The notes under the pieces were generated by a model, which was not told the DNA's origin, ran no database searches, and was given only the letters and a program-made list of their open reading frames with translations. A stretch of 64,000 nucleotides of DNA from Oleispira antarctica RB-8 (GTDB taxonomy: Bacteria; Pseudomonadota; Gammaproteobacteria; Pseudomonadales; Oceanobacteraceae): positions 1,883,350 through 1,947,349 of the forward strand of contig FO203512.1 of NCBI GenBank assembly GCA_000967895.1, read 5' to 3'. Positions 54,106 to 63,966 of the stretch are shown in pieces. Position numbers and translations under genes: made by a program. The first letter of the stretch is position 1; every line of letters starts with the position of its first letter.

Positions 54106-55878
54106 ATGCGCACTCACTATTGTGGTGATATCAACGAAACCTCGATTGACGATACCGTCACTTTTTGTGGCTGGGTTCACCGCCGCCGTGATCACGGTGG
54201 GGTTATTTTCTTAGACGTACGTGACCGTGAAGGCATCGTTCAAGTTGTTTTTGATCCCGATACGATCGAAGCTTTTAATACCGCTGATAGCGTTCGTTCT
54301 GAATTTGTTGTTCAGATCGTGGGTCTCGTTCGTGGTCGTCCTGATGGTGCTGTCAATGAAGGCATGCGTACGGGTAAGATTGAAATCTTAGGCAAAGAGA
54401 TCACTGTGTTAAATAAAGCACAGACACCTCCTTTTCCATTAGATGGCTATACCGATGTAGGCGAAGATATTCGTTTGAAGTATCGCTATATGGATATGCG
54501 CCGCCCAGAAATGCAAGAAAAAATGCGTTTCCGCTCTAAAGTGAGCTCAAATCTACGTCGCTATTTAGAAGATAACGGTTTCCTAGATATCGAAACCCCT
54601 ATTTTGACTCGAGCAACGCCAGAAGGTGCTCGTGATTATTTAGTCCCTTCGCGTACGCATGAGCATAGTTTCTTTGCCTTGCCGCAATCGCCTCAGTTGT
54701 TTAAGCAGTTGTTAATGGTTGCCGGTTTTGACCGTTACTACCAAATTGCTAAATGTTTCCGTGATGAAGATTTACGCGCCGACCGTCAGCCTGAGTTTAC
54801 TCAAATCGATATCGAAGCGTCTTTCATTAACGAAGATGAAATCATGGATCTGACTCAGAACATGATTACTGAATTGTTTGAAAAAGAATTAGATGTGAAG
54901 TTGGGTGAATTCCCTCGCATGCCTTATAGCGAAGCGATGTCTAAGTACGGTAGCGATAAGCCAGATTTGCGTATTCCTTTACAGTTAGTTGATATTGCGG
55001 AATTCTTGCAAGACATCGATTTCAAGGTATTCGCAGCACCGGCTAAAGATCCTGAAGGTCGCGTTGCAGCTTTACGTGTTCCTGGTGGCGCAAGCATTAG
55101 CCGTAAGCAGATTGATGCTTACACCAAGTTTGTTAGCATTTATGGTGCTAAAGGTTTGGCATGGATTAAGGTTAATGACCTTGAGAAGGGCATCGAAGGC
55201 CTTCAATCTCCGATCATTAAGTTCATTGGCGATGACAATACCATGGCGATCATGGAGAAGTTGGGCGCTGAAAGTGGCGATATCATCTTCTTTGGTGCAG
55301 ATAAAGAAATGATCGTTAACGAAGCTTTGGGTGCATTGCGCTGTAAGCTGGGTGAAGATCTAGACCTTTATACATGCAAGTGGGCACCAATGTGGGTTGT
55401 TGATTTCCCAATGTTTGAGAAAACAAAAGATGGCGGCATTACTGCCATTCACCACCCGTTTACGGCACCTTCGTGCAGCGCTGAAGAATTGAAAGCAAGC
55501 CCATTAACTGCACTTTCTCGTGCCTACGACATGGTCTTAAACGGTTGTGAATTGGGTGGCGGTTCAATCCGTATTCACGATCAGTCTATGCAAGAAACGG
55601 TGTTTGAAATCTTGGGTATTAGTGAAGAAGAGCAACAAGAGAAGTTTGGCTTCTTGCTAGACGCGCTTAAGTTTGGTGCGCCACCACACGGTGGTTTGGC
55701 ATTCGGTTTAGACCGTTTGGTGATGTTGCTAACCGGTTCTACTTCGATTCGTGAAGTAATTGCTTTCCCTAAAACGCAATCGGCGGCATGTGCAATGACA
55801 CAGGCTCCAGGTGTTGTAGGGAATGCGCAACTGCGTGAATTGAATATTAAGTTACGCGAGAAACAGAAAGCTGAATAA
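54106..55878 (+). CDS. aspS: Aspartate--tRNA ligase
   Basis: This 590-aa class IIb synthetase has an N-terminal OB-fold anticodon-binding domain ([15 protein letters not shown]) and class II motif 2 ([16 protein letters not shown]). The bacterial GAD insertion lies around residues 300-400, and motif 3 ([12 protein letters not shown]) near the end. The length is the bacterial norm. It charges tRNA-Asp. It has its own promoter and terminator. Whether it also charges tRNA-Asn depends on gatCAB elsewhere. Confidence 0.97.
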   Translation: MRTHYCGDINETSIDDTVTFCGWVHRRRDHGGVIFLDVRDREGIVQVVFDPDTIEAFNTADSVRSEFVVQIVGLVRGRPDGAVNEGMRTGKIEILGKEITVLNKAQTPPFPLDGYTDVGEDIRLKYRYMDMRRPEMQEKMRFRSKVSSNLRRYLEDNGFLDIETPILTRATPEGARDYLVPSRTHEHSFFALPQSPQLFKQLLMVAGFDRYYQIAKCFRDEDLRADRQPEFTQIDIEASFINEDEIMDLTQNMITELFEKELDVKLGEFPRMPYSEAMSKYGSDKPDLRIPLQLVDIAEFLQDIDFKVFAAPAKDPEGRVAALRVPGGASISRKQIDAYTKFVSIYGAKGLAWIKVNDLEKGIEGLQSPIIKFIGDDNTMAIMEKLGAESGDIIFFGADKEMIVNEALGALRCKLGEDLDLYTCKWAPMWVVDFPMFEKTKDGGITAIHHPFTAPSCSAEELKASPLTALSRAYDMVLNGCELGGGSIRIHDQSMQETVFEILGISEEEQQEKFGFLLDALKFGAPPHGGLAFGLDRLVMLLTGSTSIREVIAFPKTQSAACAMTQAPGVVGNAQLRELNIKLREKQKAE

Positions 55879-55902
55879 TATTTAGCGGAGTTTTGAGTGA
55901 AT

Positions 55903-55936
55903 AAATAAAGCCAGCTTGCTGGCTTTATTTATTTTT
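55903..55936 (+). terminator. Rho-independent terminator after aspS
   Basis: AAATAAAGCCAGC pairs perfectly over 13 bp with GCTGGCTTTATTT, followed by ATTTTT. Confidence 0.9.
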
Positions 55937-56021
55937 GCGGTAGCGATAAATTGTGAGAAAGATAAACAGCGAAGTTGATACAACGTTAATTTGGTTATTA
56001 TTAAAAGTGTAAGAGGTATTT

Positions 56022-56336
56022 ATGGAAACTCGTAAACTAACAGCGGAAGAGTTTGGCGCGACCAAAATTGGTAAGCCTGAAAAAATAGAGGCGGGTGAGC
56101 CGGTATTTGATTTCTGGGCTTATGTTGAAGCCATTCCTGTAGAAGATTTCGGTGCGTACGATTGTACTGCAGGCATCGTTGGTCATGTCTATCGTATGGG
56201 GGATCAATATGAGCACGTTTTGATTCAGTCGCAATACGCAGAAATTGCCATGGTATTGGTTTTAGATTTAATGAAAAAAGAAGTCTATGGGCATTATCTG
56301 TTAGATATTCGTCCGCGCGGTAAGCCCGTTATATAA
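56022..56336 (+). CDS. Conserved hypothetical protein (104 aa)
   Basis: I do not recognise the family. The protein is soluble, acidic in the first half (TAEEFGATKIGKPEKIEAGEP) and beta-rich in the second (HVYRMGDQYEHVLIQS). It has no signal or TM segment. The start has AAGAGG nearby. It reads as a real compact gene with normal codon use, following aspS on its own transcript. Confidence 0.7.
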   Translation: METRKLTAEEFGATKIGKPEKIEAGEPVFDFWAYVEAIPVEDFGAYDCTAGIVGHVYRMGDQYEHVLIQSQYAEIAMVLVLDLMKKEVYGHYLLDIRPRGKPVI

Positions 56337-56369
56337 ACTACGGACTTTTGATCTTGTTATAGACGCACA

Positions 56370-58415
56370 TTAAGTTATGGAGCTCATTGCTATATATTCA
56401 TCTCTGCTAACGGGCATGCTGAAATATGCGCCTTGGAATAAATCGCATCCTAAAGACTTCAGAGCTTCAAATTGCAATTCATCTTCAACCCATTCTGCGA
56501 CTAGCTTACCGTTCATTGAGAGTGTTAATGAGGAAAGGCTGCGTATAATATCTTTTACTATTTCGCTGTCGATTACATCTTTCACAATGCTTCCGTCTAG
56601 CTTTATGGTGTCTACTTTGAATGATTTTAGATATTTTAAGGACGTGTAACCCATGCCAAAGTCATCCACGGCAATAGAGATTCCTTTTGCTGAAAGCATT
56701 GAAATTCCTGTGATAATATCATCGGTCAATTGCAGGCGCTGACTCTCGGTTATTTCCAGTTCAATTTCTTTATAAGGAATATCATGCTTCTGGGCTATCT
56801 TAATAAAATCATCAAAGAATGACGTCTTTGTTAGTTGTATTGGTGATACATTAATTGCAATTTGTTGCGACTTTATGCCGTGGTCTTTCATTATATTGAT
56901 ATCTTCCATGCAACGATTATTTACCCAGTCTCCTAAGGTATGGATAAAAGAATCTGTTTCTGCAATTTTAATGAAAATACAAGGTGGAATATTCCCAAGG
57001 TTGGGGTGTTGCCAGCGAATTAATGCTTCAGCGCCGGTGACTTTTTTCTCGTTATTAACCTTGGGTTGATAGTGCATCGAGAAGTATTTTTTACCAAATT
57101 GCTTTTTCATGTCGGTTTGCAATTGGCGATAAAAATCCGCTAAGGGCGTTTGGCGTTTGCTCAGCTTATGAAAGTTTACATCGGGATCACACAGCTCTTT
57201 GATCATTGATTTGATATTTCTATTTCTTTTCTTTGCAAGATGCTGTTCGTATCTTTTCAAAAATGGCCAGTAAATAGCCGCAGAAATAATGATCATTAAT
57301 AATTGTATTATGGCTGCGGTATAACCACCACTTAAGTATCCAGAAATGATAACCGGTGTATTCCATGAACTCATGGTGGGGTCTAGGGTCAATAAGCCTG
57401 ATTCGATAAGGATTCGAGCCAGAGTGGTTGTTACGATCGGTGCAAGAATAAAAGGGATGATCAGGTGGCGATTAAAGACAATGGGAATACCAAAAATCAA
57501 TAGTTCATTGATATTGAAAATCCCTGGCAGGATTGCATAGAGACCTATTTTTTTATGAAATGTTTTTTTTGCCCATAATAAACAAATTATTAAACCCAAT
57601 GTGCTTCCTGAGCCACCAAGGTGAGCGTAGGTTTCAAAAAAATGTCGTGCATAAGTAGCACCTTCAAGGGGGCTATAGATGAGAGAGGGGTTAATCTCGA
57701 TCAGTGAGGAAGGGTGAATACCAAAGAACCAGACGAGTTGATTGATTAAAGTCAGTCCGACGCTTTGAATGAACGACAAGCCAACATGTGGGTCTACCTC
57801 TCCGATGAAAAAGGGAATAATTAAACTGAGTATGTTGTTGTCGGCGAGCAGGATGTCATAAAGTCCTAAGGTGATGAATGGAACTAAAATTGCGGGTAGA
57901 GATGCTCGAATAGCGGTGTGTATGTCATCATTGATATCATTCTTTAAAAAACTTAAACGGCTGAATCTATTGCGATAGAAGAAAATAATGAACTCTGTAG
58001 AGAATATGGCGTAGAGAATCGCTTTGGCAACACTTTCGACGCCTAGAAACGCTAAGGCGCTACCATTGTGATCTATTGTGACAATGCCAATAAAGCAGAC
58101 TAATGAAACAAGTGTATTGGTAATGGGAGAATACGCTAAATGATATTTGTGTTTGTAGTGAGTGCTGAGTTTATAGCTGATACTAATTGTTAGTGTGAGT
58201 GCCATAATGCTGTAAGTTGATTCATATAGCCAAGCGGCTAATTGAAGCGGGTAGTATTGGGTTATCTCTGTAGCGAAGAAATGAGATATTTGTAAGAGGG
58301 TTAGTGTAATGGATCCCAATATAACAACAGGTAGGGTCAGTATAAAACCTTGCTGAATGGATGTAAGCCAAGCCGCTAGTGTGTGGCTTAATCGCATGTC
58401 GTTGCTTTTGAGCAT
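56370..58415 (-). CDS. PTS EIIC-EAL fusion, c-di-GMP phosphodiesterase
   Basis: This 681-aa protein has an N-terminal membrane half of about ten TM helices resembling a lactose/cellobiose-type PTS EIIC (residues 1-400, GIFNINELLIFGIPIVFN). From about residue 435 an EAL domain follows: AEALIRW, INVSPIQL, EITES, DDFGMGY, KLDGS, QGAYFS. Most catalytic residues are intact; the usual AEGVE reads AEWVE. It has no EIIA or EIIB domain, so the EIIC half may sense a sugar and control c-di-GMP hydrolysis instead of transporting it. It is a single gene divergent from an SDR gene. Confidence 0.88.
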   Translation of the reverse strand: MLKSNDMRLSHTLAAWLTSIQQGFILTLPVVILGSITLTLLQISHFFATEITQYYPLQLAAWLYESTYSIMALTLTISISYKLSTHYKHKYHLAYSPITNTLVSLVCFIGIVTIDHNGSALAFLGVESVAKAILYAIFSTEFIIFFYRNRFSRLSFLKNDINDDIHTAIRASLPAILVPFITLGLYDILLADNNILSLIIPFFIGEVDPHVGLSFIQSVGLTLINQLVWFFGIHPSSLIEINPSLIYSPLEGATYARHFFETYAHLGGSGSTLGLIICLLWAKKTFHKKIGLYAILPGIFNINELLIFGIPIVFNRHLIIPFILAPIVTTTLARILIESGLLTLDPTMSSWNTPVIISGYLSGGYTAAIIQLLMIIISAAIYWPFLKRYEQHLAKKRNRNIKSMIKELCDPDVNFHKLSKRQTPLADFYRQLQTDMKKQFGKKYFSMHYQPKVNNEKKVTGAEALIRWQHPNLGNIPPCIFIKIAETDSFIHTLGDWVNNRCMEDINIMKDHGIKSQQIAINVSPIQLTKTSFFDDFIKIAQKHDIPYKEIELEITESQRLQLTDDIITGISMLSAKGISIAVDDFGMGYTSLKYLKSFKVDTIKLDGSIVKDVIDSEIVKDIIRSLSSLTLSMNGKLVAEWVEDELQFEALKSLGCDLFQGAYFSMPVSRDEYIAMSSIT

Positions 58416-58546
58416 GGAATCTCTTAATTGAAAGTGGCGTTTTAATTAGCTTAGTATAAAAGCATGAGTTAGGGCTTAATGAGTTCGAATAGCTAATATA
58501 TTTAAGAAAATACACAATGAAAATGTAAATTGCTGAGGTTTTAGAA

Positions 58547-59233
58547 ATGAAAAATGTTGTTATTACAGGTGCAAATAGAGGCATAGGTTTAGAGCTTGCT
58601 AAGCATTACCGTGAATTAGATTATACCGTTATCGGTATTTGCCGTGAGACTTCAGAAGAGTTGGATGAGGTTGCGGATATGGTGATTAGTGATATTGATG
58701 TGCGCTCTGAAGATTCAATTGCGATGGTCGCTGAAGTATTAGCCAGTACATTGATTAGTTCTGACTCAGGTCAGAAAATCGATATTCTGATTAATAATGC
58801 GGGTGTTTTCATGAATGAAACACTAGAGGATATGAATTTTGATAGTATTCAAACTCAGTTAGAGATCAACGCTATTGCCCCTTTGCGTGTTACTCATGCA
58901 TTCCAGAGTATGTTATGGGAAGGCAGTAAAGTCGCGATGATCACTAGTCGTATGGGTTCGGTCAGTGATAATGGGTCAGGGGCTTATTATGGCTATCGTG
59001 CTTCGAAAGCGGCGTTGAATGCATTGGGTAAATCTTTAGCGATCGATCTAAAACCGAAGGGGATTGCCGTTGCTTTATTGCATCCTGGTTTTGTTCAAAC
59101 TCGCATGGTGGGTTTTAATGGTGATATCACGCCAGTACAGGCTGCGGCAGGTTTAGCTCAACGAATCGAAGAGCTAAACTTAGATAATACTGGCAGCTTC
59201 TGGCATTCCAATGGTGAGCTTTTACCCTGGTAG
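58547..59233 (+). CDS. Short-chain dehydrogenase/reductase (C-factor-like)
   Basis: This 228-aa SDR has cofactor motif TGANRGIGLEL, NNAGVF, a Ser in MITSRMGS and catalytic Tyr-Lys in YRASKAALN. The sequence resembles the carbonyl-reductase/CsgA-like subgroup that processes aldehydes or ketones. It diverges from the EIIC-EAL gene. Confidence 0.88.
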   Translation: MKNVVITGANRGIGLELAKHYRELDYTVIGICRETSEELDEVADMVISDIDVRSEDSIAMVAEVLASTLISSDSGQKIDILINNAGVFMNETLEDMNFDSIQTQLEINAIAPLRVTHAFQSMLWEGSKVAMITSRMGSVSDNGSGAYYGYRASKAALNALGKSLAIDLKPKGIAVALLHPGFVQTRMVGFNGDITPVQAAAGLAQRIEELNLDNTGSFWHSNGELLPW

Positions 59234-59268
59234 CGTTTTGTTAAAAGTGGCGTAGTTGCTAAAGCTGC

Positions 59269-60495
59269 CTAGTCATCGGCTCTCGGTAACCATAATATTT
59301 TTCCGTAATGGAATAAGAAAATACTGAGGGCTAATATGATGCAAAGAATCGCCATTACATAGGCTATTCCCGGTGCCACGGAAGGCCCCAATAAACGAAT
59401 AAGAGTAGCAGCTTGTAATAACGCAAAGCAAAAAGCCATATAAGGAAGGGCTAATATTTTGCGTCCAGTATGTCCCAGGCTTATTCGAGCCATCATGCTA
59501 ATAATCATGGTAAGCAAGCCACCAATCGTCATTGCATGCAACCATGGCAGTGGTACTCCTGTTGAAGCGTTATTAATACCCATTAGTAAGTCAATCGCGA
59601 TGAGCACATAGCCTGCAATTAACCACCCAAACGCTAAGTAAAGTGACCAGAGCATAGGTTCTTGGGCGACACCCGGGCGATAAAATAAGGCCAGACGGTA
59701 GCCTTGCGAGGCTGCGGCGCAGAGGGCCGCGATCGCTGTCGTAAGGCTGAGAGCGTTGTTGTCGAAGTATTGAGTCATCAAAAAGAGTGGAATGATTAAC
59801 CAGCTAGAGGTCATTGAGAATTCTAATAAACCTTTAGGCAAGTCTCCGGCAGGAGCTTGTAGGCGAGCTCGAGTGAAGAAAGGTAAAACACGACCCGATA
59901 CCCATAATGTCATGCCCGCCATCATCAATACGGCCACTTGCATTAAATGAGTAATATTTTCAGCTTGAAAGGTTAGCAGTAAGTGAAAGATGATTTGAAT
60001 GAGGGTGAATGCCGCGAGCAGTATCACAAAAGGCCAGTTGTATTTTTGGCTGCCTTTACCTTGTTGTTTTTCGCCCATGGCTAACGTCTGTGCTAAACCG
60101 AGGGTTGCGAGTAAAGGGGCTGCTGCATCAAGCAACATTAATAGCACCATAGGTGTCGCGGGAATAAGCCAAGCAATGCGCGCGCTAAGCCAGAATAAAA
60201 CGATGGCTTTAAGCATGTTGCTTGAAATGCCGGCTTGCCCTGTCCAGTTGCGTGATGCGGTTAATAAAAATCCGATGGCGATGGCTTGAACAAAACCAAA
60301 AATCATTTCATGGCTGTGCCATACCAACCAACCTCCGTAAGGTTGATATTGGCTGATGCTGGCGGGCAAACTGTTGGATAAAACCAATGCCCATAAAATA
60401 AAGCCAAAAGTGATAAAAACACTCGCAGCTAAGAAGAAGGGGCGAAAGGCAATTTGCCAAATAGGAAGGGTTGTTTTGATAGCAGTTTGTGACAT
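59269..60495 (-). CDS. nnrS: NnrS family heme/copper membrane protein
   Basis: This 408-aa protein has 12 TM helices. The N-terminus contains IAFRPFFLAASVF, and HSHEMIFGF is the conserved histidine motif of NnrS. NnrS proteins protect against nitric oxide and iron-chelate build-up during nitrosative stress and are often controlled by NsrR or NnrR. No denitrification genes flank it here. It faces the following hypothetical gene across only 60 bases. Confidence 0.9.
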   Translation of the reverse strand: MSQTAIKTTLPIWQIAFRPFFLAASVFITFGFILWALVLSNSLPASISQYQPYGGWLVWHSHEMIFGFVQAIAIGFLLTASRNWTGQAGISSNMLKAIVLFWLSARIAWLIPATPMVLLMLLDAAAPLLATLGLAQTLAMGEKQQGKGSQKYNWPFVILLAAFTLIQIIFHLLLTFQAENITHLMQVAVLMMAGMTLWVSGRVLPFFTRARLQAPAGDLPKGLLEFSMTSSWLIIPLFLMTQYFDNNALSLTTAIAALCAAASQGYRLALFYRPGVAQEPMLWSLYLAFGWLIAGYVLIAIDLLMGINNASTGVPLPWLHAMTIGGLLTMIISMMARISLGHTGRKILALPYMAFCFALLQAATLIRLLGPSVAPGIAYVMAILCIILALSIFLFHYGKILWLPRADD

Positions 60496-60555
60496 GAGGT
60501 TCTCTTAGAATGACACGGCAAAATCAATTTTCACTATATATCAGTTACACTGGAG

Positions 60556-61152
60556 ATGTTTGACTTGGCGCATAAAAAAAGTGCATATAAAGGTCGTTCG
60601 TTAATTCTTAGTGAGAAAAAGAGCGCTGATGAGGAAAAATTGCCAATGATAAGAGTTTACCTAGCAAATCGTCCTCCTTTAGCAGAGTACCTTGATGTGG
60701 ATGTGATAGATCATCTGCCCGTAGGCGAAATACAGCGCATCGCGAGTGAGACGGGAAATCACTGGCGCAAAATCTTTAATGTATATGCCAAACTTATTTA
60801 TAGTCTCGCGGGTATGGCGCATCATTCATTGTTGCTGCAATATGGCAGCTGGCAAGAATATCGAGATCAATCTTTGCTGCAGCAGGGCAGTGATACTGAG
60901 CTCTATCTTGATCCTCTTTCATTGTCTCTAGGATTGAAGTCAGGGGTTCATGTTGTGATGGGTAAATCATTTTCTGAGCGCCTATTGGCGGATATTTCGC
61001 TAGAATGGTTAGATAACGATTTTGCGATTAATCGAAAGCATAATATTATCGTTAGCCCTTATTTTGACTATCGCCAGTTATCCAATATAAAAATAGAGCG
61101 TTTAGCAGAATTGATTGTGTCGCTGCAAAACGCAGTTGTATTGAGGCATTAA
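60556..61152 (+). CDS. Hypothetical protein (198 aa)
   Basis: I do not recognise the family. The protein is soluble, with LANRPPLAEYLDVDVIDHLP, a helical centre containing GNHWRKIFNVYAKL and a beta-alpha stretch (GLKSGVHVVMGKSF; HNIIVSPYFDYRQL). No signal or TM segment is visible. It precedes the outer-membrane-like gene by one base (stop then GTG), so they form an operon. Confidence 0.72.
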   Translation: MFDLAHKKSAYKGRSLILSEKKSADEEKLPMIRVYLANRPPLAEYLDVDVIDHLPVGEIQRIASETGNHWRKIFNVYAKLIYSLAGMAHHSLLLQYGSWQEYRDQSLLQQGSDTELYLDPLSLSLGLKSGVHVVMGKSFSERLLADISLEWLDNDFAINRKHNIIVSPYFDYRQLSNIKIERLAELIVSLQNAVVLRH

Positions 61153-61153
61153 G

Positions 61154-61753
61154 GTGAAACGTAGCGTGTATACACTCAGTATGTTCATAAAGAGCAGTAC
61201 CTTAACGTTAATTATTTTAATGTCTTTGCCGATGAGCGTTATTGCAGCTCCCGTGACGTATGTCGATTTAGCTCTGGGATTGGGCGTTCATGTTTTGGAT
61301 GATACGGATCAAGGAGCGGCGAGTAAGCTGATAAAAGCGGGCATGGGTGTGCAGTGGTTTCCCTTTTTAAGTACTCAGGTTGGTATTTGGTCGTGGAACA
61401 GTGAAGATCCATCCAAGCGTGAGTCTGAAGAGAATTTCGAACAGAAAAAATTGGGGGTGTTTGATGGACTGAGCAGTTCATTGGAAGTCGCACTGCAGTG
61501 GCCTATTGAAAATGCCGGTGCTCTATTGAGTGCGGGGCCATATTATCGCTATGGTCGACATTGTTGGTCAGCTGTTTTGACAGGCTTATTGCAGCCCTGG
61601 TCAAGAAAAGGGTGTTCGGATTTGAATACGTTAGGTTTTTCGTTTCCTGTGCCGAAAGAGAAAAATGCAGGGGTGTATATTGAGTTTACTCAAACCGAGT
61701 TTGATGATTTATCATCGCGTTCGCTGCAATTAGGTGTAAAACTTGCATTTTAG
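61154..61753 (+). CDS. Predicted outer-membrane beta-barrel protein
   Basis: This 199-aa protein has a signal peptide after a short basic N-terminus (FIKSSTLTLIILMSLPMSVIAAP). The mature part alternates beta strands and ends in SLQLGVKLAF, an aromatic-ended barrel signal. Two cysteines (HCWS, GCSD) could form a disulfide. The GTG start follows the upstream stop directly, with AAGG overlapping it. The ligand is unknown. Confidence 0.72.
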   Translation: MKRSVYTLSMFIKSSTLTLIILMSLPMSVIAAPVTYVDLALGLGVHVLDDTDQGAASKLIKAGMGVQWFPFLSTQVGIWSWNSEDPSKRESEENFEQKKLGVFDGLSSSLEVALQWPIENAGALLSAGPYYRYGRHCWSAVLTGLLQPWSRKGCSDLNTLGFSFPVPKEKNAGVYIEFTQTEFDDLSSRSLQLGVKLAF

Positions 61754-61834
61754 CGTTAATTTAATGCTGAGGCTCATTATAAAAAGTTAACTAATTGGTT
61801 AGAATGCTGTAATTCGAATCAATTAAGAGTTTAT

Positions 61835-63373
61835 ATGTCTTCTTCGACCTCAAACGTACCCCCTAGTACAGAAAGCGCCAAATCCATTCCTCTCAGCTTA
61901 GCCTTGCTGCCTGTGATTCTCCTTATGATCATGCTGGCAGGTTCGGTGTATTATTTCTCTGATAACTCCTCTTATGGCGGCAATCAAATTGGCTTGCTCA
62001 TTGCCGCGGCGATTGCGTCAATAATTGGGGTTAAATTGGGCTATAAATGGGAAGTTATCGAAAAAGGCATTATCGATGGTATTTCTAATGCCATGATTGC
62101 GGTGCTTATTTTGTTGGTGGTTGGCTCCTTGATCGGCAGTTGGATGTTATCGGGCACCGTACAAAGTTTAATTTATTACGGCCTTATGCTAATCAGTGCC
62201 GAATGGTTTTATGCTGCTGCCTGTTTGGTATGCGCGATTGCTGCTATGAGTATTGGTAGCTCGTGGACCGTTGCTGGTACCTTGGGGGTCGCATTTATGG
62301 GAATGGCGGCGGCAATGCAGCTTGATCCTGCTATCGCTGCGGGTGCGGTTATTTCAGGCGCGTACTTCGGTGATAAGTTATCACCGCTCTCAGACACTAC
62401 GAATTTGGCGTCAGCGGTAACCAATACGCCGTTATTCTTGCACATTCAAAACTTGCTTTGGACCACTATTCCTAGCTTTGTGATCGCATTGATACTTTTT
62501 ACTTTTATGGGGGGAGAACCTTCTTTATCGTCTGCACAATCAGTCAGCGAAACAATGGACGGGCTGGACGGTAACTTCGCCATAGGGTTGCACTTGTTAT
62601 TGCCGGTGGCTTTTGTATTCGCACTTGCATGGTTGAGGGTGCCTGCTTTGCCGACTATTTTAGCCGGGGCTTTATTGGGTGGTTTGTTTGCGGTTATATT
62701 TCAGCCTGATGCGGTGAGCCGATTTGTTATTGTGTCGGGGTTTAGTTCTGATTTGTCGGGTATTGAGCAAAATATACTCGCGGTATGGAAGGTGCTGTTT
62801 GATGGCTATCAATCCAATATTGGTAATGACGCTTTGGACAGTTTGTTATCCCGTGGTGGCATGAGCAGTATGCTGAATACCGTTTGGTTGATTTTGTGTG
62901 CCATGGCGTTTGGCTCGGTAATGGAGACTGTAGGGTTGTTGCAGCGTATTCTGACCGCGATAATGAGTTCGATTGAATCAACAACCGGTCTTATTATTAC
63001 TACTGTATTTACCTGTATCGGTGCAAATGTGATGACGGCTGATCAGTACATTGCGATTGTATTGCCTGGACGTATGTTCAAGCTTGAATATACGAAGCGT
63101 GGTTTAGCGCCACAAAATTTATCGCGTACGTTGGAAGATTCTGCCACGATGACATCGCCGCTGATTCCTTGGAATACTTGTGGTGCTTATATGGCCGGTA
63201 CTTTGGGTGTGGCGACATTATCTTACTTACCCTACGCGTTCTTTAACTTACTTGGACCGATATTGTGTATCGCTTTTGCAGTCACGCACTTTCGAATTAT
63301 TCCTTTAGAAACTTCTTCGGATGAAGAGTTAGAAGCCGATGTCGAGTTCAACAGAGAAAAATCAGTCAGTTGA
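61835..63373 (+). CDS. nhaC: NhaC-family Na+/H+ antiporter
   Basis: This 512-aa polytopic protein has the NhaC features ALLPVILLMIMLAGSVYYF, SIGSSWTVAGTLGVAFMG, GAYFGDKLSPLSDTTNLAS and TADQYIAIVLPGRMFK near the C-terminus. It exchanges sodium for protons, as expected in a marine host. It is followed by a hairpin at 63448-63483 that may end its transcript. Confidence 0.9.
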   Translation: MSSSTSNVPPSTESAKSIPLSLALLPVILLMIMLAGSVYYFSDNSSYGGNQIGLLIAAAIASIIGVKLGYKWEVIEKGIIDGISNAMIAVLILLVVGSLIGSWMLSGTVQSLIYYGLMLISAEWFYAAACLVCAIAAMSIGSSWTVAGTLGVAFMGMAAAMQLDPAIAAGAVISGAYFGDKLSPLSDTTNLASAVTNTPLFLHIQNLLWTTIPSFVIALILFTFMGGEPSLSSAQSVSETMDGLDGNFAIGLHLLLPVAFVFALAWLRVPALPTILAGALLGGLFAVIFQPDAVSRFVIVSGFSSDLSGIEQNILAVWKVLFDGYQSNIGNDALDSLLSRGGMSSMLNTVWLILCAMAFGSVMETVGLLQRILTAIMSSIESTTGLIITTVFTCIGANVMTADQYIAIVLPGRMFKLEYTKRGLAPQNLSRTLEDSATMTSPLIPWNTCGAYMAGTLGVATLSYLPYAFFNLLGPILCIAFAVTHFRIIPLETSSDEELEADVEFNREKSVS

Positions 63374-63447
63374 TCACTAGTTAACGGCCAGTTGATTAAA
63401 TAAGGTGAGCTAATGGCTTATTAAGGCGATTGTCTTATGCTTCTGTT

Positions 63448-63483
63448 AAAATCCTCTGCAACTTACATTGCAGGGGATTTTTT
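63448..63483 (+). terminator. Terminator/attenuator hairpin abutting the FKBP start codon
   Basis: AAAATCCTCTGCAA pairs with TTGCAGGGGATTTT around CTTACA and ends in a T run that touches the ATG at 63484. The ribosome-binding site AGGGGA lies in the 3' arm, so the hairpin would both end nhaC transcription and hide the FKBP start. Confidence 0.75.
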
Positions 63484-63966
63484 ATGTTAATGACTTTTCT
63501 TTATATCGTGATTGGTGCACTACTTGTCTACGCATTAATACGCGCATTTTCCGGGACTAGCGGCACCAGTGTGGCGGGTAATATTGATGCGGGTGTTGAA
63601 TTTTTAGCAGAAAATAAGAATAAAGAGGGTGTGGTGGAAACCGATTCTGGTTTGCAATACTTACAACTACAGGCAGGAACGGGCAGTGATCACCCAGGTG
63701 CAAAAACAAAGGTTCTGGCTCATTACCACGGTACGTTAATCGACGGTACGGTATTCGACAGTTCTGTTGATCGTGGGCAGCCATTAGAGTTTGGTTTGAA
63801 TCAAGTTATTCGTGGTTGGACTGAAGGTTTGCAGTTAATGGTGGTGGGCGAAAAAATGCGTTTATTCATCCCAAGTAAGCTGGCTTATGGTAGTCGTCCT
63901 GCTGGAGCAATACCAGGTGGTTCGGTTTTGATCTTTGATGTTGAATTAATCGCCATTAATTCATAG
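63484..63966 (+). CDS. FKBP-type peptidyl-prolyl isomerase, membrane-anchored
   Basis: This 160-aa protein has an N-terminal hydrophobic segment (FLYIVIGALLVYALI), a linker containing EGVVETDSGLQYL (typical of FkpA/FkpB-like proteins) and a complete FKBP domain with HYHGTLIDGTVFDSS, GLNQVIRGWTEGLQLM and PSKLAYGSR. It should catalyse prolyl isomerisation during folding on the periplasmic side. ATG 63484 is preferred over the 63430 frame opening because of AGGGGA upstream. Translation may be controlled by the hairpin that contains that site. Confidence 0.9.
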   Translation: MLMTFLYIVIGALLVYALIRAFSGTSGTSVAGNIDAGVEFLAENKNKEGVVETDSGLQYLQLQAGTGSDHPGAKTKVLAHYHGTLIDGTVFDSSVDRGQPLEFGLNQVIRGWTEGLQLMVVGEKMRLFIPSKLAYGSRPAGAIPGGSVLIFDVELIAINS

